Assembly (NCBI GenBank): GCA_002099365.1
Contig: MSED01000007.1
Location: forward strand, 372,001-436,000
Origin: Phialophora verrucosa
Lineage: Eukaryota > Ascomycota > Eurotiomycetes > Chaetothyriales > Herpotrichiellaceae
DNA: 64,000 bases
Direction of reading: 5' to 3'
The notes beneath the pieces are model-generated. The model saw only the letters and a program-made list of their open reading frames with translations, did not search any database and was not told where the DNA came from. The position numbers and the translations under genes were made by a program. Shown here in pieces: positions 45,632-56,585 of this stretch (the first letter of the stretch is position 1; every line of letters starts with the position of its first letter).

Positions 45632-47593
45632 ATGACAGACAGAAACCGGCGTGTGCGACGTCAGATTAGCGATGCCACCGATGACCCTTCAGAAGACTCT
45701 GACCTAGCCAGCGGTGAAGATTACAATCCAAGGCGATCCGACTCGATGAGACGGGCAGGCAAATATGAGTGAGTCCTCTCCTTTCACTTTTCTATAGCAA
45801 GGACCTCCGCCGCACTTCACTGCGGCGCCATTCTGGATGGATGCGCCTACTTCCTTTCGGCCGTTACGGTTGAGACCCTGCCAGGGCAGTGGCATTCGTC
45901 GCAAGGGCACACACCACCCCGCTGGCACCACCACCATGAGACGGGCCAGCAGGTGAAGGAAGAGTCATTCCTTGCAGCACTGCCGTGAACGCCCAGACAA
46001 TCAATTCACTTCCACCCCACCGCTTTGTTCGATGTCTCTTCCGCAATCATTAGAACTTCCTGCGTCGCGCCTTGGTAGAACGAACAGCAGATAGATTTCT
46101 ATGATCATGGCTTTTGTTACCTTGTACTACCGAAGGAAGCAAAAGGCAGGAGCTAACCATGTTTCCAGCCCTTCGGCAGTATCGACCCCGGCGTCGTCCA
46201 GACCACGGCGGTCAGGGGGATCGGCAGCTCCGAACAATGTCTCGTCGGCCACGTTCCAGCGAGGATCTGGCACTTCAGAAGACCGACGACAAAGTCTGAA
46301 GCTGACTGTCAAGGCCCCTCCGAGCAAGTTGAGAGAAGTCATGCGGGCCAACGAGGTTGAATCCCTCCATGATACACTTGGCGGAGGCATGGTCCTGGAT
46401 GCGCCACGAAGCAGTCGACGTTCAACTTTGGCTGCAAGAACCAGCACCCAAGCTCCTCAAAAATCCAAATATGCCGAGTATGGTGAGAGCGATATCGATG
46501 ATGAAGATGAAGACGAGGAGGATGATGACGATGATGGTGATGAGGAGGAGCAGGATGCGATGCGCGATGACTTTGAAGAGCTTGGTGCCGAGCCCGAGGG
46601 TGACACTGACGACGAGGACGTCGAGATGGAAGAAGCACCTCCGCCACCCCAGTCTAAGCGCAACCCTGTCGCCAAACCGCCCAAGATCACACTGAAGCCC
46701 CCCGCCACCGTAGACAGCAAGCAATCTGCAAAACCGAAGTTGATCGTCACCCCTGCAAAGGTCGGCCCAGTCAAGTCCGTCGAGGACCAGGAAATGGAGG
46801 AAGACACAGACGACGATGAGACCGACGAGTCATCCGACCTCTCCGACGAAAATGACGAGGAGCAGACAAATCTCAACGACGACGAGGCTGAAGGCGAGGA
46901 GGAAGAGGTTGCGCTCGACCAAGATGCTCCGGGCGAAGACGAAGAACTTGGAGCTGATTTGGATGATGTAAACGACCTCGACGATAGCAGCGACGAGACT
47001 CCAGCTTCTGGTTCCGCCACTCCCGATCTGAGTAGAATGACGAAGAGGCAGCGAGGCAGACCAGAGGACCAAGGGACACTCATGGCACTGGATATGGCAC
47101 CTCAACAGCGAAAGGTATGACACTGCGGGAGAGAGAAATGCGATCAAACTCACACTAACCGGTTTTAGTTCTTCACCGACGCCGAGAAAGCCATGAAGAA
47201 GGACGAGCATGCCAGAAAGCGCAAGGAGTTGACAAAGCGAAAAGTGCAGGAGGAGAAGACTGCCGCACTGAATCGACTGGTATGTGACTTTTATTTATTC
47301 TGTATACGTCTCTGCTGACTGTACTCCAGCTCAAACCTCAAGTATCCAAGACCAGAGGAGCGGCCCCAAAGCCAGAGACCCTGGCTGCGGCGGCGGCGGC
47401 CGCTGCGGTCGGTTCGCCCTACGAGGAGGAAGACTTTTATATGAGAGCTAACCCCCTCTACACCCGATGGATTAGCACGAAAGACGGTGTGAAGTTGGGT
47501 GTTCCGGAGGAATGGTTGGGCAAGAAAGTCGGACGCTGCTTTGAACCCTCGTCATCTCCAAACAACGGCTCCCTTGTCCACGAAATCGAGTAA
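45632..47593 (+). CDS. IES2: INO80 chromatin-remodelling subunit, Ies2-like (PAPA-1 domain)
   Basis: Four exons (45632-45768, 46136-47114, 47169-47279, 47330-47593), 496 residues. It is a nuclear subunit that stimulates the INO80 nucleosome-sliding ATPase. The start reads MTDRNRRVRRQ. A long acidic region occupies much of about 165-330, with Asp/Glu runs. The PAPA-1 box spans exons 2-4: RMTKRQRGR, then QQRKFFTDAEKAMKKDEHAR, then the basic helix KRKELTKRKVQEEK and LNRLLKPQ. The C-terminal block (YMRANPLYTRWIST ... GVPEEWLGK) is the conserved tail. The first intron is 367 nt, long for this window, and its acceptor (CGAAG/G) is chosen by phase; the joined YEKQKAGAN is plausible. Confidence 0.85.
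46496..46562 (+). repeat. GAT/GAG purine-rich tract coding acidic run
   Basis: A GAN-codon run codes DIDDEDEDEEDDDDDGDEEE-type sequence inside the Ies2-like gene. It explains several long shadow frames on the minus strand. Confidence 0.75.
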
Positions 47594-48598
47594 AGGATAG
47601 ACGGGTCGCATCTTATCTTGTATTACCGATGTATGGTGATGTATTGACTTCGGAGAAATAGTCTACAAGTCCAGAGGGCGGAGCGAAGCTTTGCGATCGA
47701 AAGCAATCGACTAGTACTGACAGTATTCATCCAAGAGCATTGAGATGAGCATGGTTAGGCATTTCGACGTCAAGGGAGATATCAGATAGCCATCACTTGA
47801 CGAAGGCGCTTCATGATCACAGCCACCAACGTCCTCTTTATTATCTTTGCCACATGATCATACTCTTCTTTTACACCATTCAGCCCTTTGGCTGATGCGA
47901 GCTCTTCAAGCGCAAAAAGGGTAGGACTGCCGCCCCTCAAGCTTCAACGAGATTCCAAGACCGAACACAAATACCATGCCCAAGAATTCCTTCAATCGCG
48001 GTTACTCAGTCAGTCGGCCTGATGTTTCTCCCTTGCCCGAGAATGACTGCCGGAGCGATCATACTTCCTTTTACCCCCCAGGCGACGATTGTGTCTGGGA
48101 TCATAGCCAACGCCCCCGTATCGATCAATTCCAATCCCGCCTCCGCACGAATTCTGTCCGTCAAGGACTTTCACCCGAGCCAACCCATTGCGTTTTCCGC
48201 ATCACCTGTAAATAGCTCTCAATGGCTTGAAATGGGCCGGTATCCTTCCTCCTGGTGCACCGCGCTTCGTTTGCGACGATGTGGCGGCACGTTCGCTTTT
48301 CATATGCAGTCGGTGCGGCTGCGACGTCCTTATGTGAATGCGCTGCTCTGCGGTGAGGCCGCTCGTCCGCAGGTTGCGTGTGTTCCCAAGCCCTGCAGGC
48401 GCTTTCACTCAGCCTGCAACGGGCAGATTATATCTAGCTGATTGTGGATGGAACGGGAGCTCCGGGCGTTTCAGCTCGCCTCGTATTTTTGCGTATTTTC
48501 ACCCAGGAGTGTGGTATTATCGTTGCGTGTCGCAGGAATCTCCATCATATTAGGCCCCAGGTCCGAAGCAGCACGCTCCCTGCGTTGTGCGAATTGTA
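47594..48598. other. Convergent intergenic region
   Basis: 1 kb between the Ies2-like gene (+) and the microprotein gene (-). Open frames around 47976-48441 are present but lack start context, domain or splice logic. Confidence 0.5.
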
Positions 48599-48809
48599 TT
48601 AGCGGGTGAGTATCTGGTATATGGGGTCGCAGACGAACTCTTCCTTTAGCTTCTCCAGTTCTCGGGCTTCAAAGGCGGGCTTAAAGGTGGTGTAGCCTGC
48701 GACAGAGATTAGTACCCGCACGAGTATGTGCAGATGATCAAGGGCTTTTCTCACCATTGAGCACGCCGAAGCCGATGACCAGGGCCCAACCCAACAGCCG
48801 GCGACTCAT
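48599..48809 (-). CDS. 50-residue single-span microprotein, PIGBOS1-like
   Basis: Two exons (48809-48755 and 48696-48599) code 50 residues. The frame is too short and split to stand out. Intron 48754-48697 has donor GTGAGA and acceptor CGCAG; phase 1 joining gives LNGYTTFKPAFEA. Layout: M-S-R-R-L, a hydrophobic span (about 5-19), then Y-x-x-F-x-P-x-F-E and a charged helix (ARELEKLKEEF). From memory this matches the plan of animal PIGBOS1, a mitochondrial outer-membrane microprotein touching the ER: M-x-RRL, one span, F/Y-x-P-x-FE, KxLKE. I infer a membrane microprotein, probably mitochondrial. Homology is likely but not proven. Confidence 0.75.
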
Positions 48810-49249
48810 TGTGGCCTCTTCCAGTCCTGTAGGAGTTACTGTGTACACAGTGGTCGCTGCAGATGGCGCGGACGCGGTAAATGTCGTCAATATCTAGCGG
48901 GCCACTCGGGATCATTCCATGTCTTCGATCCACTAGGATATCCTATCGCTTGGCGGTTAGAAGACGTCTAGACCCTTACCATGATGTACCAAGTACGTTA
49001 AGCTGAAATGCCGCTCCCTTTCCCCCTGAAAGCGCTTCTTGGATCCTGTAGACTGCGCCATGAATTTGACCCATGACTTCTCTAATCACGCGCAGAGCTT
49101 ACTTTTCCCTTGGCCCGCGGAGCTTCTGTCTAGAGGGTTTCATGGAGAGCGCCAATTCTGGCAATTATTCGACACAGGGTTACTACCTAGTAATTCCATA
49201 GCTCAGTGAGAATAATACCTAGTAGTTTTCTGGGAATTCTACCCTCTGC
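48810..49249. other. Short intergenic region at edge of oxidative cluster
   Basis: 440 bp between the microprotein gene and the 3' end of the first monooxygenase, both on the minus strand. This is where the housekeeping block gives way to accessory genes. Confidence 0.5.
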
Positions 49250-51272
49250 TCAGGGTCCCTCACATGAGCCACCCGATTCAGTCATGTACCACGCAAGGTC
49301 GGCCCCGTCAGTGATCTCACGTAGCGTTTTCCCCTTGCCGAGATACTGAAAGCGGTTTGGAGTCTTGTATTCGATTTTCCAATCCTCCCAACGCGGCTCG
49401 CTCATTAATTCCAAAAAGTGCAGAGATGAGCCTGGCCATGGACCCCATACCTTGCCCTCGACCTTTCCATTCTTGTACCTGTGCGCCGGATTAGCCATGA
49501 GCGAGAAGGGGCGTTGGACTCGGTGAATTACCATGACCGGCAGGGAGAAGACCACACCAGGTCTTTCATCAACTCATCCTTGTACTCTTGGAAATCATCC
49601 ACGGCTTCGGGTAGCGGTGACAGTGACTTGATATTCTGGCTCTGCAGCTTAATTGCGGCATCGAACGCATAATGGACGCATCTCTCAAGACAAGGGATCA
49701 AAGCACCATTTGCAAGTGGGAAGTTTGGCCCGCTGGTCACTGGGATATCCTTTAGCCCCGGCCAGGACGAGGGTCACTGGACTTACTGAAATAGTTTGGA
49801 AAGCCAGCCGCAGCGACCGAAAGGTATGATCGCGGTTCGTCAGCCCACAAGTCCCTCAAATCTTTTCCGGCGGGACCGATGACTGGGAAGAACGGTCGGA
49901 ACGAGGTATCAAACCCGGTAGCACAGATAATCGCGTCACATTCGATGTGACTGCCATCGATCATCTCGATGCCTGACTTGGTGACTTTGAGAATCTCATC
50001 TGTCCTCACGTCAACGTTGTCCTGGACGAGCGCCTCCAAGTAGCCATGTCCCGGGGTGATCCTATTTGAATTAGTGAGGATAGGTAGGGTCGGGACTGGA
50101 GTCACCTTCGACACCCAACAGCGAACCCAGGAACCAAAACTTTGGCAAGGTGTGGCTTCTTCCGCAGTCGCTCTTCCATGGCCTTTCTCGTCGCTTCCAC
50201 AGCCTCTTGTTGGAGCTTGGAGCCTTTGTACTGTAGATCGAAAAAATGGTTCATGACGGAATCGACCTCCTTGCGATATTTGAGGAGCTCTTCCGGGTCT
50301 TTGCGCCATTTTGCTTTGAGTGCCTCGGGAATTTCTGTATCTCGCCCCTGGGGAGCAAATTGCTCTGCAAATTCGGGCACGATCCACGTCGCGGAGCGGT
50401 TGAAGGAAGTAAGGTGTTTGACAGCCATGGGAGCATCAGCAGACGGCCTTTGGGTTTCCAGCGCCTCAACATACCTGGCTGTATTTGCGGGACAATCTGT
50501 ATTGCAGAAGAACCACAACCGATCACGGCGACTTTCTTGTCGTTGAAGGAGTAGTCACTGTCCCAGTGCGCAGAGTGCGCCAGGTGACCTTCAAAGTCCT
50601 GTAGTCCAGGTATCTCTGGCCACTTCCAATTGCTTTTGAGGGAACATATCAGCGAATCGACTGGAGTGGACCGTAGCGGAAACCTACTTCAAGAAACCGC
50701 AGGCGTTGATGACGATGTCGGCGGTATCGACAAAGTCCCTGTTATTGGCCAAATCGCGGATATGGAGTTGCCATAGTCCAAAACCCTCCTGCCACTGGCA
50801 TTCCAACACCCTGTGACGGAGGTGGACGAATTCGTCGATGCCGTAAGCCTTTGCGCGGCCTTTGAAGTAATCGAAGAGCTCTTCGGCACCCACATATGCA
50901 TGGGACCAGTTTGGATTTCCTTCCCATGAGAACGTGTAGGCATGAGCCGGTACATCACAAGAGCAGCTGCAGAATCACGACGCTTCAGTCTCGACCACAT
51001 ATGACGACCGGACAGGGCAGACTCACGTACCCAGGATATCTGTTTTCTAGCCAGGTGCCCGTAACGTCGTCGTTTTTCTCGTAGATGACCAAGGTCGCCG
51101 GCCTGCCAGTAAAGCGTTCACGAAAGATCTTGGTTGCTGCAATGCCCGAAAGTCCGGCGCCGATGACGACGATCTTGATGGGTCGAGGTTCGCCCAGGTA
51201 CTGGTCGCTTGTTCGAAACGAAGTCTTGGAATCCGTGTCCAACCCGCTGCTGACGACGCCAATTGATCCCAT
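49250..51272 (-). CDS. Baeyer-Villiger-type flavin monooxygenase 1 (one defective junction)
   Basis: Seven exons: 51272-51031, 50966-50688, 50632-50475, about 50424-50106, 50061-49787, 49739-49532, 49478-49250; about 569 residues. It is an FAD/NADPH-dependent class B monooxygenase. Seen: first Rossmann GAGLSGIAA, then GTWLENRYPG with CDVPAHAY, the fingerprint FEGHLAHSAHWD, second Rossmann VIGCGSSAIQIVP, ATGFD, and a C-terminal region with FPNYFM. All junctions are clean except exon 3 to 4. There a good donor (GTATGT at 50474) and branch-like CTGAT have no AG before the coding run VKHLTSFNRSATW; the dinucleotide at the required join is GG. Retention shifts the frame to a stop. Either a non-canonical intron or a lesion. 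Confidence 0.8.
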
Positions 51273-52014
51273 TTTGATGTCTGACAGTTATTGTGCTGTG
51301 GACATTGTCCCCTGAGATCTCGCCTTGACAATATGGCATTTTGTGGCCGCAAGAACATCCTCCCCGTTGCCTTGGTCTTGGACCTGCTCCCATATTCAGC
51401 CTCCGTGGAATTCCTGAGCCATGGTCGTGTCGCCCCAGGTCTGCGCTCTTACGCCGCCGCCGATGTTGGTCTCGACTGAACCGCCCTGAAGCCCAGCATT
51501 TGAGACGTGCCTCACGAGGTCCCCTCTGGCCAAGTCGGAAAGGCGGCTCGGTGTTAGATCTCCACGGAGAAATCCTCGGCACAAGGAGCAATTTTTTGAC
51601 TTTTGCGGGAATCTGAAGTGGCACTTAATTACTTACGAACTGCCCTCTGCATCAACAGGGACCGAAGCTTATTGGGATGCTGGCGAGGGCATTGGACCCC
51701 TGCACCCTGCCCGGTAGCTCTTCAGGCTTGCCAGGCCTCACTAGCTGCCTGTTCGACCGCCCAGCACGACGTTGCGCGGGGTACAAAACCTGGAGTACGG
51801 AGTAGACCTAATCTTAATTAAACCGGCGCCTATACCTTGCGAAACTTGCTTCCATCTCAAACTGTCCTCTTTCTTCCCTCCGCCCAGCTGTTGTTGTGTG
51901 TTCTTCCACCTTGGAAATCGTTAATCTGGCTTTCAAGCACTGCATGCCGTGTATCATCTTTTCAACGGGACGACACCCTTGTCCAGAACCAGACCTTATC
52001 ATAGTGTGCGAAAG
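51273..52014. promoter_or_regulatory. Divergent promoter, monooxygenase 1 to Zn2Cys6 regulator
   Basis: 742 bp between head-to-head starts of an oxygenase gene and a regulator gene, the classic layout of a pathway-specific control region. No defined site; Zn2Cys6 targets are usually CGG pairs and I did not map them. Confidence 0.5.
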
Positions 52015-54721
52015 ATGAAGAAATCAGCCCAGGAGCCATCCAAACAACGACATGCTCGTTTGGCGTGTCTGCAGTGTCGCAAGAAGAAAATCAAAGTAAA
52101 AACTCTACCAAAAGCCCCTCTCTCGCCTTGAGATCCGCTGTCGACGATGCTAAGCCTCGGTGAAGTGCAACAACGGACAGCCCAAATGCTCAAACTGCCA
52201 GCTTTATGACACAGAGTGCGTTCTTGGGGACGATAAACGCCGGTAGGTTTGCTGCAACACATCGGACCAGCCGAGCCTGATATATTTCCACCACAGAGTC
52301 CAATCGACAACAAGAACCATCAGCGAGCTTACTGGTAGGCTGGCAGAAGTTGAAGCACGCTTAGCTCAGGCGTCCCAGGATCAGGGCAGCTCTGGACGAC
52401 GTGCTTCAGTGGACGCCATTGCACCACCAGCTGCGCCATTTCAACCTGCTCCGGTTGTCGTCGAGCAATTGAATTCTTCTACAGATGTTCCAGATGTGAC
52501 GGTCCCTTACAGCGCGGGCAATGCCGACTTCCCTTCCTTGACACCTTTCGCTTTCCGAGACATCGATATGGATTTCTGGAGCCAGTTCAATGACGCACAA
52601 GTCAGCATGGCCAGGATACCCGACAGTGCACAGCCGCCCAACATGATGGTGGAGTATGAACCTGGAATTGAACCTGTTTCAGAATCATGGGGAGAGCTGA
52701 TGCAGGAACAAACTCCATCACGGATGTCGTCCGTCACATCCGAAGGAAGCCAGAAAACCAAAGCAAGCTCGACTAGTCATAGCCCTTTAAGCAACCTTGA
52801 CTTAAATACCGACGCCTTCGATCCGGTGACACCAACTTCCGAAGACGACATTACTCAGCAGTTATCTAGACGACTCGGTCGTATGTGTCTTGCAGAGGAC
52901 GGGCATATGCGATATTTTGGAGCTACCAGCCATCTCTCGATGCTCCCCAACGACCTGAGAACGCTGTATCCGACCGACATGAGGAATTTCCGAGAAGAAG
53001 GTGCAACTGTGATCAAAAGGGCACATCTGGACTGGGCCCCAGACCACGAATATGAGCTCCATCTGACTCGTCTCTATTTTGCGTGGCATAACACTTTCGT
53101 TCACGAGGTGAGAAAGGATGTCTACTTTCACGAGAAAGAGCTTTATTATAGTGGTTACGATACACCGCTGTTCTCACCAGCGCTGGAGAATGCAATGTCA
53201 GTCAGCACGAATGCCCTAAACGAGGTACCTGCTGACGTGGCCCTAGTCTTGCGATCGGCGCCCTGTATTCGACAAGAAAGCATTCCGCCATCCAGGAAAG
53301 TCCGTCCGACTTCTTTGGGGCAAGGACCCGATTGTACCTCGAACTCGAAATGGATCATCCGACGATAGCCACAACACAAGCAGCAACGATTCTATCAGCT
53401 TTCGAGTCGGCGAATGGCCATGATTCCCGAGGCAAGTCCTTCTACTCGCTCGAAGTGAAACTTTGGAACTTACATCCTGTAGGGTGGATCTACTCTGGTT
53501 TGCACGCAGAAATCGACATCATGCTCCGAAACTGACAACTATAGGGGTCGCAGTACAGATGACCACGGACCTTGGGCTCCATCTTCATCTCGGCACCAAA
53601 GACAGCCATCTTTGCACGGACAAAGACACTCGAGGCCAAGAAGACCTGCGTAGGAGTCTCTTTTGGACCGTGTACGCTTCGGACATGTGAGTTCCTGTCC
53701 ATGTAGACCTGCTGAGTATAAGGCTCGTCTTTTCCGAGGGGCCAGAATAGCTGATCAAGGTTTTTTTTGGAGCACCAGGTTCCACAGCACTTATAGTGGA
53801 CGCCCGTACTTGTTGAACAGGCTGAGATACGATGTGCCCTGCGTAAGTGCCTCTGACAAAGGCGACTGGCAGCCTTTCAACGCAGACGGTACACCCATGA
53901 GTCTACCACCCACATTTGACGGCTCCGGAATCCAATCTATCCAGAGCTATGTGGCACAGATAGCCATCAAGCTGCGGAAGATTTACGACTCAATGTAAGC
54001 CACTAACGCCTCGCTGGTTCTTTTCGATTAAACTTTGCCAGATATTGTGTGAACGGATCTACCTCTGAAGGGGTGAAGATCTTCGTAGCGGCCATGGCTC
54101 GACAGTTCCAACAGTGGAAGACGTCGTTGCCCGCGGCGCTCCAGGTAGACTACTCCAAAGAACACCCTCATCCAGCTCCAGCCCCGATTGTACTACAACT
54201 TCAGTAAGTTGTTATCACCCATCTGTAAACGTCGGACCGACGCTGACTTGGTCTCAAGCATGTTGTACCACCAGATCCTCATAATTTTGCATCGGCCATT
54301 CGTGGGCAATGAGCCAGATTCAGACTTGCGGGCAGGGGAGATCTGCACGAACTCGGCGAGTATTATCTGTCAACTACTACAAATGTTCAAAGTCAGTTAC
54401 GGCCTGCGATATATCAATGTCCAAGCGGTGGCGACTACAATCACCGCTGGAGTCGTACACGTGTACGACAGCTGCATCTACTCGGGGCCGAAGGGGAAAG
54501 CCGCCCAAGCCAATTTTGTCACCTGCATCCAAGCACTGGCTGAGATCGGCCAGTCATTCAAGAGTAGTGTCCACGGACTCGAGATACTCACCTCTTTGAA
54601 ACGTGCATGGCAACACCAGCTGTTCAAGGAAACCGGGTCAAAACGACGCTGGAGACCTCCCTCCGTTCTGGGAGGAGTTCAGCTTCATCAGGCTCGACCC
54701 TCAGCTGGATTCGGCAAATAA
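52015..54721 (+). CDS. Zn2Cys6 transcription factor with fungal-specific domain
   Basis: Nine exons: 52015-52095, 52166-52242, 52297-53196, 53247-53431, 53483-53497, 53545-53686, 53779-53994, 54042-54203, 54259-54721. The sum is 2241 nt, 746 residues. The zinc cluster has C18, C21, C28, C35, C38, C45 (CX2CX6CX6CX2CX6C) and is split by intron 1. A short coiled-coil linker follows, then an acidic/Ser-rich part, then the fungal-specific middle-homology region (LENAILAIGALYSTR, SRGWIYSG, DLGLHLHLG, LFWTVYASDMFHSTYSGRP). One exon is only 15 nt and sits after a GC-donor intron (GAG/GCAAGT). At the 3' end another frame codes PPFWEEFSFIRLDPQL, so the true end may use a further intron or be frameshifted. 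Confidence 0.88.
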
Positions 54722-55429
54722 AGAGGGGCGGTGAAGAATCAGCGCATTGGGTATAAGCCTCAGGTTGTAGAACCTCCCATGTCGTTCGGTCTGGGTACAG
54801 ACGTCCAGCCGCTTTGGCCTCGCACTCACACAAGCAGGAGCCATCCGTCGGCGTTTTCGAGAAGCCAAACATGAATATTTCGCCGTGTGGGCGAAGTGGG
54901 CAGCTTAGCCATCCTAGTTCTTGGTGGAAATACTCTCTGGAGCTGGTGCTGGTTTGAGCATCATGTAGCTGAGATAACACGGTCCACTGCTACCATTGCG
55001 ATAGATGTGGCTTCTTCACTTGTTTACAACAAGTGTGGGTTATTAAGTACTCAGTATCAACCACACGATGTGAGAGAGACAAGAAATGCTTTGCCGGCTA
55101 TTTCAGGCCATGGAGTTGCCCTCCCCCGGGGGGCTGGTGGCCGGCTCCGCGCGTTTCGGAATTGCTAGTTAGGCACTAGACGGCGGTGAACAGGCTGGTG
55201 AGGCTGGCGATATGCCGCCTCGCCGACTCTGAGCTCCCAAAGCCGTGGAAATGTGACGATGGGTCAGATCTGCTTGCCGATTGCGTGAGCAGTGTATGGC
55301 GGGCGCGCCGTTCTTCTGACCCGTTTGTTTCTGAAGGTCCGGCTCGACCTGCATCCCTCGCAGGTCTCCTCCACGTTTCAAGTAGCCATAGGTGAGGGCG
55401 ACGTTTATCTGAGGACCAATATCACAATC
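54722..55429. other. Intergenic between regulator and SDR
   Basis: 708 bp, both neighbours on the plus strand. No gene seen. It likely contains the SDR promoter. Confidence 0.5.
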
Positions 55430-56313
55430 ATGAGCAAACGGCTTGTAGCTCTGATTACAGGAGGCGCCTCTGGCATTGGCGAGGCGACTGCCCGCAAACT
55501 TGCCAGTCGAGGAATCTCGATTGTGCTTGCCGACGCGAACAAAGCAGAGGGAGAGGAGAAGGCGAGAGAGATTGGGAAGGAATTCGACGTCCCGGTGCAG
55601 TTTCGCAGCGCCGACGTGACGGAGGAAAGAGATGTCAAATCGCTGGTAACCTACGCTGCCAGCATCACTGGGTCTCTCGATTACGCGGCCAACTGCGCAG
55701 GTGTGTGTGAGAGTGTTTGGGACGAGGAAGAAAGCATTTCCTCAGAGCTTTTCGACAGGTCAGCGGCGCCTTCTCTTCCCCCCCGCAGTTAAACACTGAC
55801 CTAGATCGATATAGGACTCTCGCGGTGAACACACGGGGCCTTTGGCTCTGTCAAAAATTCCAAGCCTTACAGATGCGCAAACAGCAACCGCGAAACGTCA
55901 ATTTCTCGCTGATAGCCCCGAACACCGTACCACCTCAGAGAGGAGCCATTGCGAACGTCGCTTCGATATCTGGGCTGCATGCCAAGGGGCTCGCCGCCTA
56001 CACGCCCAGTAAATATGGCGCCATAGCGGTCACCAAGAATGGTGCAAAGTTCTATGGACCAGACGGCGTCCGTTGCAATGCACTCTGTCCTGGATGGACG
56101 ATGACGGCCATGATCGCCCATAGTATGGGCAAAGAGGGCGTGCCCGGCACGGAAGAGAACAAGGAATCGTCTGTCTCGAGAGAAATCGCACTGAGACGGA
56201 TGGCGTTCCCGCAGGAACAGGCAAACGTCCTATCTTTCTTGTTGAGCGATGAAAGCAGCTACATGAATGGCTCAATTGTTGTGTCTGATGGAGGATATCA
56301 CGACATTAGATGA
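55430..56313 (+). CDS. Short-chain dehydrogenase/reductase 1
   Basis: Two exons (55430-55758 and 55815-56313), 275 residues, classical SDR fold. NAD(P)-binding TGGASGIGEA is at the start, with an Asp after beta-2 (VLADANKAEG) that suggests NAD+ preference. NCAGV replaces the usual NNAG. The active site has Ser in NVASISG and the Y-x-x-x-K motif in AAYTPSKYG. The C-terminal SYMNGSIVVSDGG is typical. It oxidises or reduces an alcohol/ketone pair. Next to the monooxygenases it could supply the ketone they need from an alcohol. The intron has GTCAGC and ATAG borders. No PTS1 or signal peptide. Confidence 0.94.
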
Positions 56314-56585
56314 ATCTAAATTCCTTCACATCTCCACCACTCGTTCGACTATCAGAATCCCAACCGCTGTCATCACCCCTAACTCTTCCTGTCTTAACGA
56401 CGTGCTAATGACTTCAATCTAGCATGATACGTTCTGCTCAAAACTCAGTGCCTGGGAGTGACATCTTCCCAAACCTTAACTTGGTTTCTGTCAGCTCTTT
56501 CTGCCTCGAATGTGATTAATCAGAAGCGATTTTGTTAAAGGAAGAAAGAAGAAAGGAGTTTGGTTTCATATAGAATCGGCATTTC

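Noticed and set aside
46101..46135. ATG at 46101 as start of the Ies2-like gene
   Set aside because: It would lose the basic N-terminus in 45632-45768. The phase-matched splice at 46135/46136 makes a better protein.
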